A stretch of 64,000 bases of DNA. It comes from an uncultured Prevotellaceae bacterium (lineage in GTDB: Bacteria > Bacteroidota > Bacteroidia > Bacteroidales > Bacteroidaceae). Of this stretch, positions 51,476 to 59,531 are shown in pieces. The notes under the pieces were generated by a model. That model worked only from the letters and a program-made list of their open reading frames with translations, did not search any database and was not told the DNA's origin. The stretch is taken from positions 62,001-126,000 of the forward strand of contig ONOG01000002.1 in assembly GCA_900319385.1 (NCBI GenBank), in the 5' to 3' direction. The position numbers and the translations under genes are program-made. The number at the start of each line of letters is the position of its first letter. Position 1 is the stretch's first letter.

Positions 51476-51521
51476 CAAAAAAACAAGTGCATGGCGTCGT
51501 TGCGTCTGCACTTGTTTGTTT
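51476..51521. terminator. Terminator between the SDR and LRR genes
   Basis: AAACAAGTGCA (51481-51491) pairs with TGCACTTGTTT (51507-51517), with A-run before and T-rich end after. Confidence 0.9.
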
Positions 51522-51617
51522 ATTGACAAATCAAGGGGACTTTCTTATTTTATCAGCACTTTGGCTGCGCCGAAGTGCTTCACGTTCGATAAAGCACAAG
51601 CACGCTTGGCTTTACGC

Positions 51618-53600
51618 TCACTTAACCAGCACTTTCTTGCCGTTGATAATGTTCAGTCCCTTCTGAGGCGCAGACAGACGCTGGCCAGAGAGATTGAAAA
51701 TGCCTTGCGGCACAGCCCGCAGCACGGGTTCTGCGGTTGTTTCCTCTATGCCAGTTGCAACCTCGGTACGGAAGGTCTGTTCTTCTCCGTAGAAGGTCTC
51801 GCCTTCGTCGGTGATGACATAGGCTACATAGCTGTACTGCGTGCCGGCTTCGAGTCCTGTGAGCGTGGCAGTCATGACCTTGCCTCGGGCTACGATGGTG
51901 GTGGCATCGTCGGGTATGCTGCTGATGCGGCGGGCAGCCTCACGTCCCTTCGCACCCGCCTCCGTCTTCCAGTAGGCAAAGCCCTGCTCAGCCACATCGT
52001 CTGTACCGCGCTGAACGTAGCCCTTCACCGCAGCCGTGCTTCCATCCACCACTACGCTCGCGTAGGTATGTACCGTCGGCTCAAAGTACGATGTATTGGT
52101 GGGGTCGATACCAACCCAATCGCCGTAGTACCGTGTGCCGTCGCCTGCTTCGTAGTAGGGACGGTACTTCCACAGTTTCTCGGCATACAGGTTACGTATA
52201 TAGCCCTCCATCGTTCCTTCAAACAGGTAGGCCTCGCCCGAATTCGACGCAAAGTCGTCCGTCCAGTCCGTCCTTCTCCACTCAAAACCCACGTTCTCCT
52301 CGGCATCGTCGAGGTTCGACTGAGCCGACACGATGACATTCCCCACCGAAATCACCTTCGGCTGCTCGGCCGTGAGGGTGAGAGCGTCTGTCCTGTATCC
52401 CTCTGTGAAAGTAAATGTTCTCGCATCTGTTCTAACAACATATTGAATGGTATAATTATTGTTTGGCTGAAGTCCCAGCATAGTGACAGAGTAGTCACTT
52501 GAAAGCATTTCCTTGCCATTAACCGTAAAAGAGGAAACATGCACATTCTCTGCAAAAGGATAGAATCCCAATCTAATGGAAGATGCTGTGCGCGAATATC
52601 CTTTTACGAATGGTTCAGAACATGGCAAGCCATTTCTATGAGCCCATAGAGATGCATAACTGCCGCCCTCAACATGGTATGTTAGGTTATTGCAGTTATA
52701 AAAAGCATGGGTCCCGATGCTGGTGACGCTGCTTGGGATGGTGATGGAGGTCAGGCCGCTGCAGCCATAAAAAGCATCGCTTCCGATACTGGTGACGCTG
52801 CTTGGGATGGTGATGGAGGTCAGGCCGTCGCAGTTATAAAAAGCATAGTCTCCGATGCTGGGGACGCTGCCGGGGATGGTGATGGAGGTCAGGCCGCTGC
52901 AGCCATAAAAAGCATAGTCCCCGATGCTGGTGACGCCCTCGGGGATGGTGACGGATGTCAGGCCGCTGCAGCCGCCGAACGCATAAGATCCGATGCTCGT
53001 CACGCTGTTGGGGATGGTGACGGAGGTCAGGCCGTAGCAATATGAGAACGCATAGTTTCCTATGCTCGTCACGCTGTTGGGGATGACAGTACTCTTACAA
53101 CCTGAAATCAGCGTGTTTGTTGCGGTTTCTATAATAGCATTACAATTATCTCGCGAATCGTAAACAGGATCGCCAGATGCTACCTTCATAGAGGTCAGGC
53201 TGCTGCAGTATGAGAACGCACGATCACCGATGCTCGTCACGCTGTTGGGGATGGTGACGGAGGTCAGGCCGCTGCAACCATAGAATGCCTGTTCTCCGAT
53301 GCTCGTCACGCTGTTGGGGATGGTGACGGAGCTCAAGCCGTGGCAACCAAAAAAAGCACCGTCCCCGATGCTGGTGACGCTATAGGTCCTGGAACCGTAG
53401 GTGACGGACTGGGGAATTGTAACCGCTCCCTTATACTCATCATTAATGAAAAAGTCTCCTCGATAGGTGACTGCGACCGTCAAATTTGTTTTGGAGGTGA
53501 TGTTGTAGTAGATGCTATCGACTTCGAAGTCATGGGCGCGGGCGGTGGTGGCAAGGCTGAAGAGCACTGCCAGGGACAGGAATTTGTAGATTTTGTTCAT
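51618..53600 (-). CDS. BspA-like leucine-rich-repeat surface protein with CTD
   Basis: A 660-residue secreted protein from the ATG at 53600 (signal [19 protein letters not shown]). About nine 23-residue LRR_5 repeats ([19 protein letters not shown] type) span residues 60-300, broken once by a stretch around [19 protein letters not shown]. Two fibronectin-like regions follow (about 310-600), then a sorting-like end: [12 protein letters not shown] and [13 protein letters not shown]. Proteins of this form mediate adhesion to host or other bacteria. The near-identical repeats make it prone to recombination that changes repeat number. Confidence 0.9.
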   Translation of the reverse strand: MNKIYKFLSLAVLFSLATTARAHDFEVDSIYYNITSKTNLTVAVTYRGDFFINDEYKGAVTIPQSVTYGSRTYSVTSIGDGAFFGCHGLSSVTIPNSVTSIGEQAFYGCSGLTSVTIPNSVTSIGDRAFSYCSSLTSMKVASGDPVYDSRDNCNAIIETATNTLISGCKSTVIPNSVTSIGNYAFSYCYGLTSVTIPNSVTSIGSYAFGGCSGLTSVTIPEGVTSIGDYAFYGCSGLTSITIPGSVPSIGDYAFYNCDGLTSITIPSSVTSIGSDAFYGCSGLTSITIPSSVTSIGTHAFYNCNNLTYHVEGGSYASLWAHRNGLPCSEPFVKGYSRTASSIRLGFYPFAENVHVSSFTVNGKEMLSSDYSVTMLGLQPNNNYTIQYVVRTDARTFTFTEGYRTDALTLTAEQPKVISVGNVIVSAQSNLDDAEENVGFEWRRTDWTDDFASNSGEAYLFEGTMEGYIRNLYAEKLWKYRPYYEAGDGTRYYGDWVGIDPTNTSYFEPTVHTYASVVVDGSTAAVKGYVQRGTDDVAEQGFAYWKTEAGAKGREAARRISSIPDDATTIVARGKVMTATLTGLEAGTQYSYVAYVITDEGETFYGEEQTFRTEVATGIEETTAEPVLRAVPQGIFNLSGQRLSAPQKGLNIINGKKVLVK

Positions 53601-53644
53601 GATTCTGGAAAATAAAAAAGGCGGAACTGCTCTGATGCTTTTCC

Positions 53645-53760
53645 GCACTTTTGGTACCGCCAAGTAACCATGTCAAAAGAAAAGCACGAACAATCACGCC
53701 ACACAGGACGTGAACCGTGTCGCTTGTTCTTTTTGACAGAAATTGGCGGTTTCAAAGTGC
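53645..53760. repeat. 116-bp imperfect palindrome upstream of the LRR gene
   Basis: The ends GCACTTTTGGTACCGCCA and TGGCGGTTTCAAAGTGC are inverted, and further in GTCAAAAGAAAAGCACGAAC faces CGCTTGTTCTTTTTGAC. It could be a small non-autonomous element or a folded leader of the LRR gene. Confidence 0.75.
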
Positions 53761-54020
53761 AAGAACAAGGACTAAAGTCCAAGTATATATATGTCAAGTG
53801 AGCAGAACGCCGAGGTTAATAATGGATTAATTAAAAACTCGGATGGAAGGACTGCCGCTGGGCTTGACTTCCGTACGTTCTACGCATTGGTCAAGGATGT
53901 CTGGTTCTTGATGAATGGAATTTTAGGGTTAAACGAATTTTGATATATCGCTGCAAAATTACATAATTCTGTGTTCATCTCCAATCATTTTTGATAAAAA
54001 AATATGAGTGTCAGGAAAAA

Positions 54021-54116
54021 ATAATCCCGACGGGACTACAAACCACAGGCGGTGGTGAAGCGCAACGAAACTCCTGCACGTTGTCAATGATGTTAATCCT
54101 CAAGGGACGTCAGATT
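54021..54116 (+). repeat. Degenerate REP-like unit away from the transposase
   Basis: ATCCCGACGGGACTACAAAC then CACAGGCGGTGGTGAAGCGC, then CTCCTGCA and ATCCTCAAGGGACGTCAGAT follow the exact order of the units at 6467-6555 and 7351-7446, but with mutations in both palindromes. Confidence 0.75.
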
Positions 54117-54317
54117 ATAGAAATGTGGAAATATCGTACATTCCCGTCGTTGTCATACCCCTCTGAGAATCGCGCAAAATTCAGCGAGCGACCCTTCGGA
54201 CGGAAATATCGCCTGTATGAGGCGATATCTATGCCCTCTGTATTCACTATCCGTTGCCTGCGTCCCGGCAGTCGGCGGACGCACTGTCGGTTGTCGGCGG
54301 ACGTAGCATCGGCAGTC

Positions 54318-54470
54318 GGCGGACAAACCTGTCGGTAAACGGCGCTTTGCCGGCCGTCAGACGGCGGACTGCCGACGCTCAGACGGCGGACAAACGATAG
54401 GTAAAACGGCGCTTTGCTGACGCCCAGACGGCGGACTGCCGGCGCTTTGTCGGCGGACAAAACGGCTGCA
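54318..54470. repeat. 67-bp GC-rich tandem repeat
   Basis: Units start at 54318, 54385 and 54452 with GGCGGACAAA; each contains CGGCGCTTTGC and CAGACGGCGGACTGCCG. Shorter GGCGGAC motifs precede (54276-54317). The whole 53761-54815 interval shows no supportable gene. Confidence 0.85.
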
Positions 54471-54527
54471 GGGTGCTTTGAACAGCAGATGGTGGCTGTA
54501 CCAACAAAGCGATTGGATTTTATGCTT

Positions 54528-54633
54528 CCACGAATGACACGAATTTCACGAACCTGTAGTCGGACGAAGCCAATTTGTTAAAAAGAATGGTTCATCGTCG
54601 TATAATCATTCGTGAAATTCGTGTCATTCGTGG
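54528..54633. repeat. Perfect 25-bp inverted repeat of the CACGAATG family
   Basis: The arm at 54528-54552 (CCACGAATGACACGAATTTC plus ACGAA) is the exact reverse complement of 54609-54633. The loop is about 56 bases. Confidence 0.9.
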
Positions 54634-54815
54634 TAAAATAATGAATCCAATAGGCCGTTTCGGTCGTGAAATTTTCGTTTTTTTGTTTTTTCGCTGAAAA
54701 AAAACTCCGTTTCATCCGTGAAATCTGTGGTACTGGATTCTATTTCGCTCAAATTTCTCCCACAAATTTAGGGGTCTGAAATGTTAAATTTCCCCTGACG
54801 TTAACACTTGTCTTC

Positions 54816-55265
54816 TCAGCCCTCATGCTTGAGTAGTGCGGTGCAACCTTCGAGCACATCGCGCCAGGTGGCTTCGAAGTCGCCGGTGTACCACGGGTCG
54901 GCCACGTCGGCGGGGCGCGAGGTGTAGTCGAGGAGCAGATGGATTTTGCCTTCGGGGTCGCCGCCGCACATGCGGGTCATGTTGCGGAGGTTCCACGTGT
55001 CCATGCCGATGAGCAGGTCGAAGCGGTCGTAGTCGGCACGGCAGAGTTGTCGGGCTGCGTGGCCCTGGCAGGTGATGCCGTGCTCGGCGAGCTTGCGACG
55101 GGCTGGGGGATAGACGGGGTTGCCGAGTTCTTCGGTCGATGTGGCAGCGGACTCGATGTGGAACTCTTGCTCACGTCCGGCCTTGCGGACCAGGTCCTTC
55201 ATCACGTACTCGGCCATGGGGCTGCGGCAGATGTTGCCGTGGCAGACAAAAAGGATGCGTTTCAT
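54816..55265 (-). CDS. Low-molecular-weight protein tyrosine phosphatase
   Basis: A 149-residue phosphatase. The P-loop is CHGNICRS at residues 8-15 (nucleophile Cys8, Arg14) and the general acid is the Asp of ADPWYTGDF. It removes phosphate from tyrosine residues, in many bacteria on the kinases of capsule export; no kinase gene is close by. Its promoter (55288-55319) is one of three with a shared spacer. Confidence 0.95.
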   Translation of the reverse strand: MKRILFVCHGNICRSPMAEYVMKDLVRKAGREQEFHIESAATSTEELGNPVYPPARRKLAEHGITCQGHAARQLCRADYDRFDLLIGMDTWNLRNMTRMCGGDPEGKIHLLLDYTSRPADVADPWYTGDFEATWRDVLEGCTALLKHEG

Positions 55266-55287
55266 GTGGTGGTGGTTTTATTTTGTG

Positions 55288-55319
55288 CAAAGGTACGACT
55301 AAGCGAGCGGAAAAGCAAA
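55288..55319 (-). promoter_or_regulatory. Promoter with conserved spacer, copy 2
   Basis: Minus strand: TTTG (55316-55319), then a 20-base spacer CTTTTCCGCTCGCTTAGTCG, then TACCTTTG (55288-55295). It serves the phosphatase gene. Confidence 0.85.
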
Positions 55320-55387
55320 TTTATTGGTGTTTTCCCGAGTGAGAGTGACTTCAGTGCAGCCAATGGGACATTTCTTAGGGGTTTTCT

Positions 55388-55417
55388 TTTGGAAATAGAA
55401 GATTTTGTATATCTTTG
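55388..55417 (+). promoter_or_regulatory. Probable promoter of the small lipoprotein gene
   Basis: TTTG (55388-55391) and TATCTTTG (55410-55417) with an 18-base spacer, slightly short; the start codon is at 55451. Confidence 0.6.
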
Positions 55418-55450
55418 CCACGTGGAAACGTTTTAATACCCACCAGAGTT

Positions 55451-55963
55451 ATGAAGAAAAAGACATTCCTGACCGCTTGTGTGGGAGCTGCGATGGGGCT
55501 CCTCACGTCGTGCGGTGCCAGGGCGCAGATGCCCGAAGGCCGACTCCTGTCCATCGAGTACGTACGCAGCGGCATGATGGCCGGCTATGAGTATCACGGG
55601 CTGTTGGAAACGACCGACAACGGCGATGTGCTCCTCACCTCCATGACTGAGAAATTCGGGGAGGCTTCGCGTCTGAAGGTTGACGAGCAGACGTTGCAGC
55701 GCTTCCGCGACATCATCAAGGAGGAGAAAATCTATAATTATGCTCGCGACTATAGTCCGCCGTTCGAGGTACTCGACGGCTATGGCTGGCACCTTTACAT
55801 CCGTTTTGAGGGTGGCAAGAGCATCGAAAGCAGTGGGCACAACGCCACGCCTGGCGGCGAAGGACTCACCCGTCTGCGCAGTCTGATGACGGAGCTGGTG
55901 AAGAGTGAGAAAGCCGTACGGCTGGACGAGAATAGGGCACGCGTGTTCGTGTTCGGACGCTGA
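55451..55963 (+). CDS. Hypothetical lipoprotein
   Basis: A 170-residue protein from the ATG at 55451, since the longer start at 55415 lies in the promoter. The signal ends in LLTSCG (lipobox Cys). The mature part is compact, with EYVRSGMMAGYEYHGLLETT and YGWHLYIRFEGGKSIESSG; small metabolite-binding or envelope proteins look similar, but I do not recognise a family. Confidence 0.8.
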   Translation: MKKKTFLTACVGAAMGLLTSCGARAQMPEGRLLSIEYVRSGMMAGYEYHGLLETTDNGDVLLTSMTEKFGEASRLKVDEQTLQRFRDIIKEEKIYNYARDYSPPFEVLDGYGWHLYIRFEGGKSIESSGHNATPGGEGLTRLRSLMTELVKSEKAVRLDENRARVFVFGR

Positions 55964-55992
55964 CAAAGATTGTCCCAGAACCACGAATACGA

Positions 55993-56310
55993 GCAATAGC
56001 CAAAACAAAACCACGAATGACACGAATTACTCGAATAGCTTTGCCATGCCAGCATTGTTATTCGAGTAATTCGAGGTTCTGAGATGTCCATCCGGATATA
56101 AGCAATAGCCAAAACAAAACCACGAATGACACGAATTACTCGAATAGCTATGCCATGCCAGGATTGTTATTCGTGTAATTCGAGGTTCTGAGATGTCCAT
56201 CCGAATATAAGCAATAGCCAAAACAAAACCACGAATGACACGAATTACTCGAATAGCTTTGCCATGCCAGGATTGTTATTCGTGTAATTCGCGTAATTCG
56301 TGGTTTCTGT
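55993..56310. repeat. 109-bp tandem repeat, three units
   Basis: Units start at 55993, 56102 and 56211 (GCAATAGCCAAAACAAAACC) with a period of exactly 109 bases and few changes. Each contains an inverted pair, ACGAATTACTCGAATAGC and TTATTCGAGTAATTCG, so each can form a hairpin. It fills the gap between convergent genes. Confidence 0.95.
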
Positions 56311-56322
56311 TTGCACCACGGT

Positions 56323-57273
56323 TTACTTCGTGTAATCCGTAGGTAAGTTTTTGTCGTGGTGACGGAACCAGCTGGCAGCTAGTGCTCCGCTGATGTTGTG
56401 CCACACGCTGAAGATGGCGCCAGGCACCGTGGCCAGCGGATAGGCGGCGAAGTGCATCACCGCCAGCGACGAGGCCAGTCCGGAGTTCTGCATCCCCACC
56501 TCGATGGCGACTGCGATGTTCTTGGCGCGTGGCATGTGTATGAGTCGGCCCAGACAGAAGCCCAGTCCCAATCCGCACAGATTGTGGAGCATCACCACGA
56601 GAATGACCATCAGTCCGCCTCGGAGCAGGTTGTCGGCTGTGTGCGACACGACGATGGTCACCGTCATGGCGATGACCAGCGACGAGAAAGCGGGCAGGTA
56701 GGGAGTGACACGCTGCGTCAGTCGCGGCAGGAAACGCTGGAAGAACAGGCCTGCCACAATCGGCGCGATGACTACATAGACGATGCTGAGCAGCATGCCG
56801 ACGGTATCGACCTCGACCATCGTGCCGGCCAGCAGGAACACCAACAGCGGCGTGAGCAGCGGAGCGAGTAGGGTAGAGGTGGCCGTCATGCCCACCGACA
56901 GTGCCAAGTCGCCGCCGGCAAGGTAGGTGATCACATTCGAAGCTGTGCCGCCTGGGCAACAACCCACAAGGATGACGCCCAGCGCCAGTTCCTTGGGCAG
57001 TCCGAAAGCCTGGGTCAGCAACCATGCCGTGCCAGGCATGATGATGAACTGTGCCAGGCAGCCCACGGCAATGTCCTTCGGCCGCTGCACCACCACCTTC
57101 AGGTCCTGCGGCTTGAGTGTCAGTCCCATGCCGAACATGATGACGCCCAGCAGCGGATTGATGGTCTTGGTGTCTATCCAGCTGAATCCCTGCGGCCAAA
57201 GTACAGACACTGCACCGGCAAGCAGCACGAGTACGCCCATCCAACGGGCGATGAAGTCACAAATCTTTTTCAT
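56323..57273 (-). CDS. Bile acid:sodium symporter (BASS) family transporter
   Basis: A 316-residue inner-membrane protein with about ten transmembrane helices. Motifs: NPLLGVIMFGMGLTLKPQDL, LGVILVGCCPGGTASNVITY (the sodium-site region), and VAIEVGMQNSGLASSLA. BASS proteins move organic acids such as pyruvate, pantoate or bile acids with sodium; the substrate here is unknown. Confidence 0.92.
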   Translation of the reverse strand: MKKICDFIARWMGVLVLLAGAVSVLWPQGFSWIDTKTINPLLGVIMFGMGLTLKPQDLKVVVQRPKDIAVGCLAQFIIMPGTAWLLTQAFGLPKELALGVILVGCCPGGTASNVITYLAGGDLALSVGMTATSTLLAPLLTPLLVFLLAGTMVEVDTVGMLLSIVYVVIAPIVAGLFFQRFLPRLTQRVTPYLPAFSSLVIAMTVTIVVSHTADNLLRGGLMVILVVMLHNLCGLGLGFCLGRLIHMPRAKNIAVAIEVGMQNSGLASSLAVMHFAAYPLATVPGAIFSVWHNISGALAASWFRHHDKNLPTDYTK

Positions 57274-57344
57274 TTTTTATTTTTCACCCAGCCATTGAAA
57301 TGGCTGGCTACCATTGTCACGCCCCTCTGGGGCTTCCATCCATT

Positions 57345-57383
57345 TATTTTTCACTTTTCACTTTTCACTTTTCACTTTTCCTA
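57345..57383. repeat. TTTTCAC heptamer tract
   Basis: Four to five TTTTCAC units after a worn GCCCCTCTGGGGC palindrome (57318-57330). Confidence 0.85.
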
Positions 57384-57530
57384 AACCGACCCTGCATCCG
57401 CTTCATCGTGATGTTGGGTACGACGTGTGCCAGGTCGAAACTCAGGTCGTGGTGCATCCTGACGGTGAGTGCGCGCAGGGCATTGACACCGTCCTTGATG
57501 AAACGTCTCTTCCTCTTTCATTCTCTGTTG
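57375..57530 (-). pseudogene. Possible short gene remnant behind a good promoter
   Basis: One minus-strand frame reads RRFIKDGVNALRALTVRMHH then DLSFDLAHVVPNITMKRMQG and RFRKSEK before a stop supplied by a GTGAAAA heptamer. It looks protein-like but has a TGA just upstream and no start codon in frame; the ATG at 57529 is in another frame. It may be a damaged small gene with a frameshift. No family is recognised. Confidence 0.4.
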
Positions 57531-57551
57531 GTTCTGGGGGCTTTCTGCATG

Positions 57552-57583
57552 CAAAGGTACGATTAAGCGAGCGGAAAAGCAAA
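57552..57583 (-). promoter_or_regulatory. Promoter with conserved spacer, copy 3
   Basis: Minus strand: TTTG (57580-57583), a 20-base spacer with CCGCTCGCTTAATCG, then TACCTTTG (57552-57559). It points at the remnant above and, further on, at the BASS gene (start 57273). Confidence 0.8.
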
Positions 57584-57721
57584 TAAATTTGTGTTTTCCC
57601 GGGTGCAAGTACCTTCGACGAAGCCAAAGGTACTGGTTTCTGCTGAAAAAATGAGGAACTTTTCGAGAAAATGCATATATTTGTGAACTGAAAAGATTTT
57701 ATGAATCAAAAACGAATGACT

Positions 57722-58306
57722 ATGGCTAAGTTTGAATTATTCCGTTTGCCGTACGACCCAGAGTCGTTGCGGCCTGTCATCAGCGGCGAGACCCTGAGCT
57801 TTCATCACGCGAAACATCTGCAAACGTATGTCAACAACCTGAACGCAGCAATCGAAGGTACACCCTTCGCCGACATGACGCTCGAAGAAATCGTCGTGAA
57901 GTCAGAGGCTGGAATGCGCAACAATGCCGGGCAGGTACTCAATCACAACCTCTATTTCGGACAGTTCCGCCAGCCCACCTCCGACAACCGTCCTGCGGGT
58001 GCGTTGCTGGCTGCGATTGAAAAGTCCTTCGGAACGTTCGACAACTTCCAGCAGACTTTTGCACAGCAGGGTACCACACTGTTCGGTTCGGGTTGGGTTT
58101 GGCTGAGCCAGAATGCGCAGGGCGAACTGCTCATCACACAAGAAAACAATGCCGCAAACCCCATTCAGAAGGGCTTGCGGCCATTGCTTACGTTCGATGT
58201 ATGGGAACACGCTTACTACCTTGACTACCAAAACCGTCGTGCCGACCATCTTGCTGCGCTGTGGCAGATCATCGACTGGGATGTCGTTGCCGGCCGAATG
58301 GTGTAG
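57722..58306 (+). CDS. sodB: Superoxide dismutase (Fe/Mn family)
   Basis: A 194-residue enzyme that converts superoxide to hydrogen peroxide and oxygen. Start at 57722 is preferred (MAKFELFRLPYDPESLRP); 57716 and 57701 are in-frame alternatives. Metal ligands: His28 in SFHHAKHLQTYV, the His in VLNHNLYF, and Asp and His in DVWEHAYYLDY. The segment FGSGWVWLSQ is typical. A TATATTTG box lies at 57676-57683. It is convergent with rubrerythrin, 10 bases apart. Confidence 0.95.
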   Translation: MAKFELFRLPYDPESLRPVISGETLSFHHAKHLQTYVNNLNAAIEGTPFADMTLEEIVVKSEAGMRNNAGQVLNHNLYFGQFRQPTSDNRPAGALLAAIEKSFGTFDNFQQTFAQQGTTLFGSGWVWLSQNAQGELLITQENNAANPIQKGLRPLLTFDVWEHAYYLDYQNRRADHLAALWQIIDWDVVAGRMV

Positions 58307-58316
58307 GCAGAGCAGG

Positions 58317-58856
58317 TCAGTAGTTCTCCTTTTTCAGTTCGAAGTAGGCTTGCGGATGGTTGCACACGGGGCAAACGTCCGGAGCCTGCTTCCCTACGTG
58401 GATATGTCCGCAGTTGCGGCACTGCCACACACGGTCGCCGTCGCGGCTAAAGACGATGCCCTCCTCGATGTTGGCTAACAGACGGCGGTACTTCTCTTCA
58501 TGCACTTTCTCGACGGCAGCCACACCGTCGAACAGGTCGGCGATGTCGTCGAAACCCTCTTCGCGTGCCTCCTGCGCCATGCGCGGATACATGTCCGTCC
58601 ACTCGTCGTTCTCGCTCTGGGCGGCATCTTTGAAATTCTCCATCGTGTCGCCCACGCCGTGGAACAACTTGAACCAAATCTTAGCATGCTCCTTCTCCTG
58701 GTTCGCTGTCTCCGTAAACAGTTCGGCAATCTGTTCGAAACCTTCTTTCTTCGCCTTCGAGGCGTAGTACGTGTACTTGTTCCGTGCCTGCGATTCGCCG
58801 GTGAACGCTGCCATCAAATTCTGCAGCGTCTTTGTCCCTTTCAAATCTTTGCTCAT
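58317..58856 (-). CDS. rbr: Rubrerythrin
   Basis: A 179-residue peroxidase of anaerobes. N-terminal di-iron domain: [33 protein letters not shown], and [15 protein letters not shown] supply the Glu and His ligands. The C-terminal rubredoxin domain has [10 protein letters not shown] and [11 protein letters not shown]. It reduces hydrogen peroxide made by SOD; electrons may come via the rubredoxin encoded at 49492. A TATCTTTG box lies at 58916-58923 on the minus strand. Confidence 0.96.
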   Translation of the reverse strand: MSKDLKGTKTLQNLMAAFTGESQARNKYTYYASKAKKEGFEQIAELFTETANQEKEHAKIWFKLFHGVGDTMENFKDAAQSENDEWTDMYPRMAQEAREEGFDDIADLFDGVAAVEKVHEEKYRRLLANIEEGIVFSRDGDRVWQCRNCGHIHVGKQAPDVCPVCNHPQAYFELKKENY

Positions 58857-59021
58857 AGACCTAATGGTGTTAGTGTGAATAAATGGGGTTGATTCTTCCT
58901 TTTTTCATACAACGACAAAGATAACGCTTCTTACGGATATAGACAAGAAATCTCCGACAAATATAAAAAAAACTCCGTTTTATTAGTTTTTTCCCAAAAA
59001 CTTTCTATATCTTTGCAACGT

Positions 59022-59190
59022 ACTTCACAAGGTACAAGACATTTTCTGCTCAATAGCCTCTCATTCACCACCACGCAATTTGAGCAATACACATTATGGA
59101 GTTGCACCCGTCATGGGCGCAGATTTCTCCCGTATATGTGTATGGTTTGTGGTGAACCGAGAGGCGTATGGCGAAAGTCTGCGCCTTTTT
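59022..59190 (+). ncRNA. Rod-like small RNA candidate (6S / Bacteroidales-1 type)
   Basis: A TATCTTTG box at 59008-59015 would start a transcript near 59022. No convincing protein lies in it. The transcript folds back on itself in long steps: AGACATTTTCTGC with GCGAAAGTCT, GCCTCTC with GAGAGGC, TTCACCAC with GTGGTGAA, ATACACAT with ATGTGTAT, GGAG with CTCC and a CCC/GGG tip. It ends in CTGCGCCTTTTT. An alternative pairing GGCGCAG with CTGCGCC gives a terminator-like end. A long rod with internal bubbles and this length agree with 6S RNA. A leader or attenuator of the gene at 59204 is the alternative. Confidence 0.5.
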
Positions 59191-59203
59191 ATTGTTTTAG
59201 ATT

Positions 59204-59425
59204 ATGAAAAAAGTAATGATTCTTGTTTGCCTCCTCATGTTTTTTTCTTGTTCAACAAAATACACAATTTTGTATGATTATAGTGAGCGGATGGAGGCAG
59301 TCAAGGCAAACTTTCCAGAAATATACCAACTCTACATTCAAGGAGATGTGGTGATAGATTATGTGTACAAGTATGAGAAAAAAGATGGTAAAAGTGGAGT
59401 TCGAATATCTTATCATTATAGGTAG
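59204..59425 (+). CDS. Small hypothetical lipoprotein
   Basis: A 73-residue protein with a lipoprotein signal (VMILVCLLMFFSCS). The mature part, about 55 residues, has YSERMEAVKANFPEIYQLYI and a short beta end. The lipobox and the following terminator support it as real. No family is recognised. It starts 14 bases after the candidate small RNA. Confidence 0.65.
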   Translation: MKKVMILVCLLMFFSCSTKYTILYDYSERMEAVKANFPEIYQLYIQGDVVIDYVYKYEKKDGKSGVRISYHYR

Positions 59426-59452
59426 TGATGTTATGTTTTTGAAGGAATAAAT

Positions 59453-59495
59453 AACTCCGCGCAACTCAATCACGAGCAGCGCGGAGTTTTGCTTA
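59453..59495. terminator. Bidirectional terminator
   Basis: AACTCCGCGC (59453-59462) pairs with GCGCGGAGTT (59479-59488), followed by TTGCTTATTT; it lies between convergent genes. Confidence 0.88.
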
Positions 59496-59531
59496 TTTCT
59501 TCCATTTTCTACAGAGCCAATCCCAACTTCG

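Noticed and set aside
55993..56310. CRISPR array with 109-bp period
   Set aside because: The whole unit is repeated, spacers are not unique, and there are only three copies.
59013..59207. 64-codon protein in the small RNA region
   Set aside because: The translation is not protein-like and the strand pairing of the RNA explains the sequence better.
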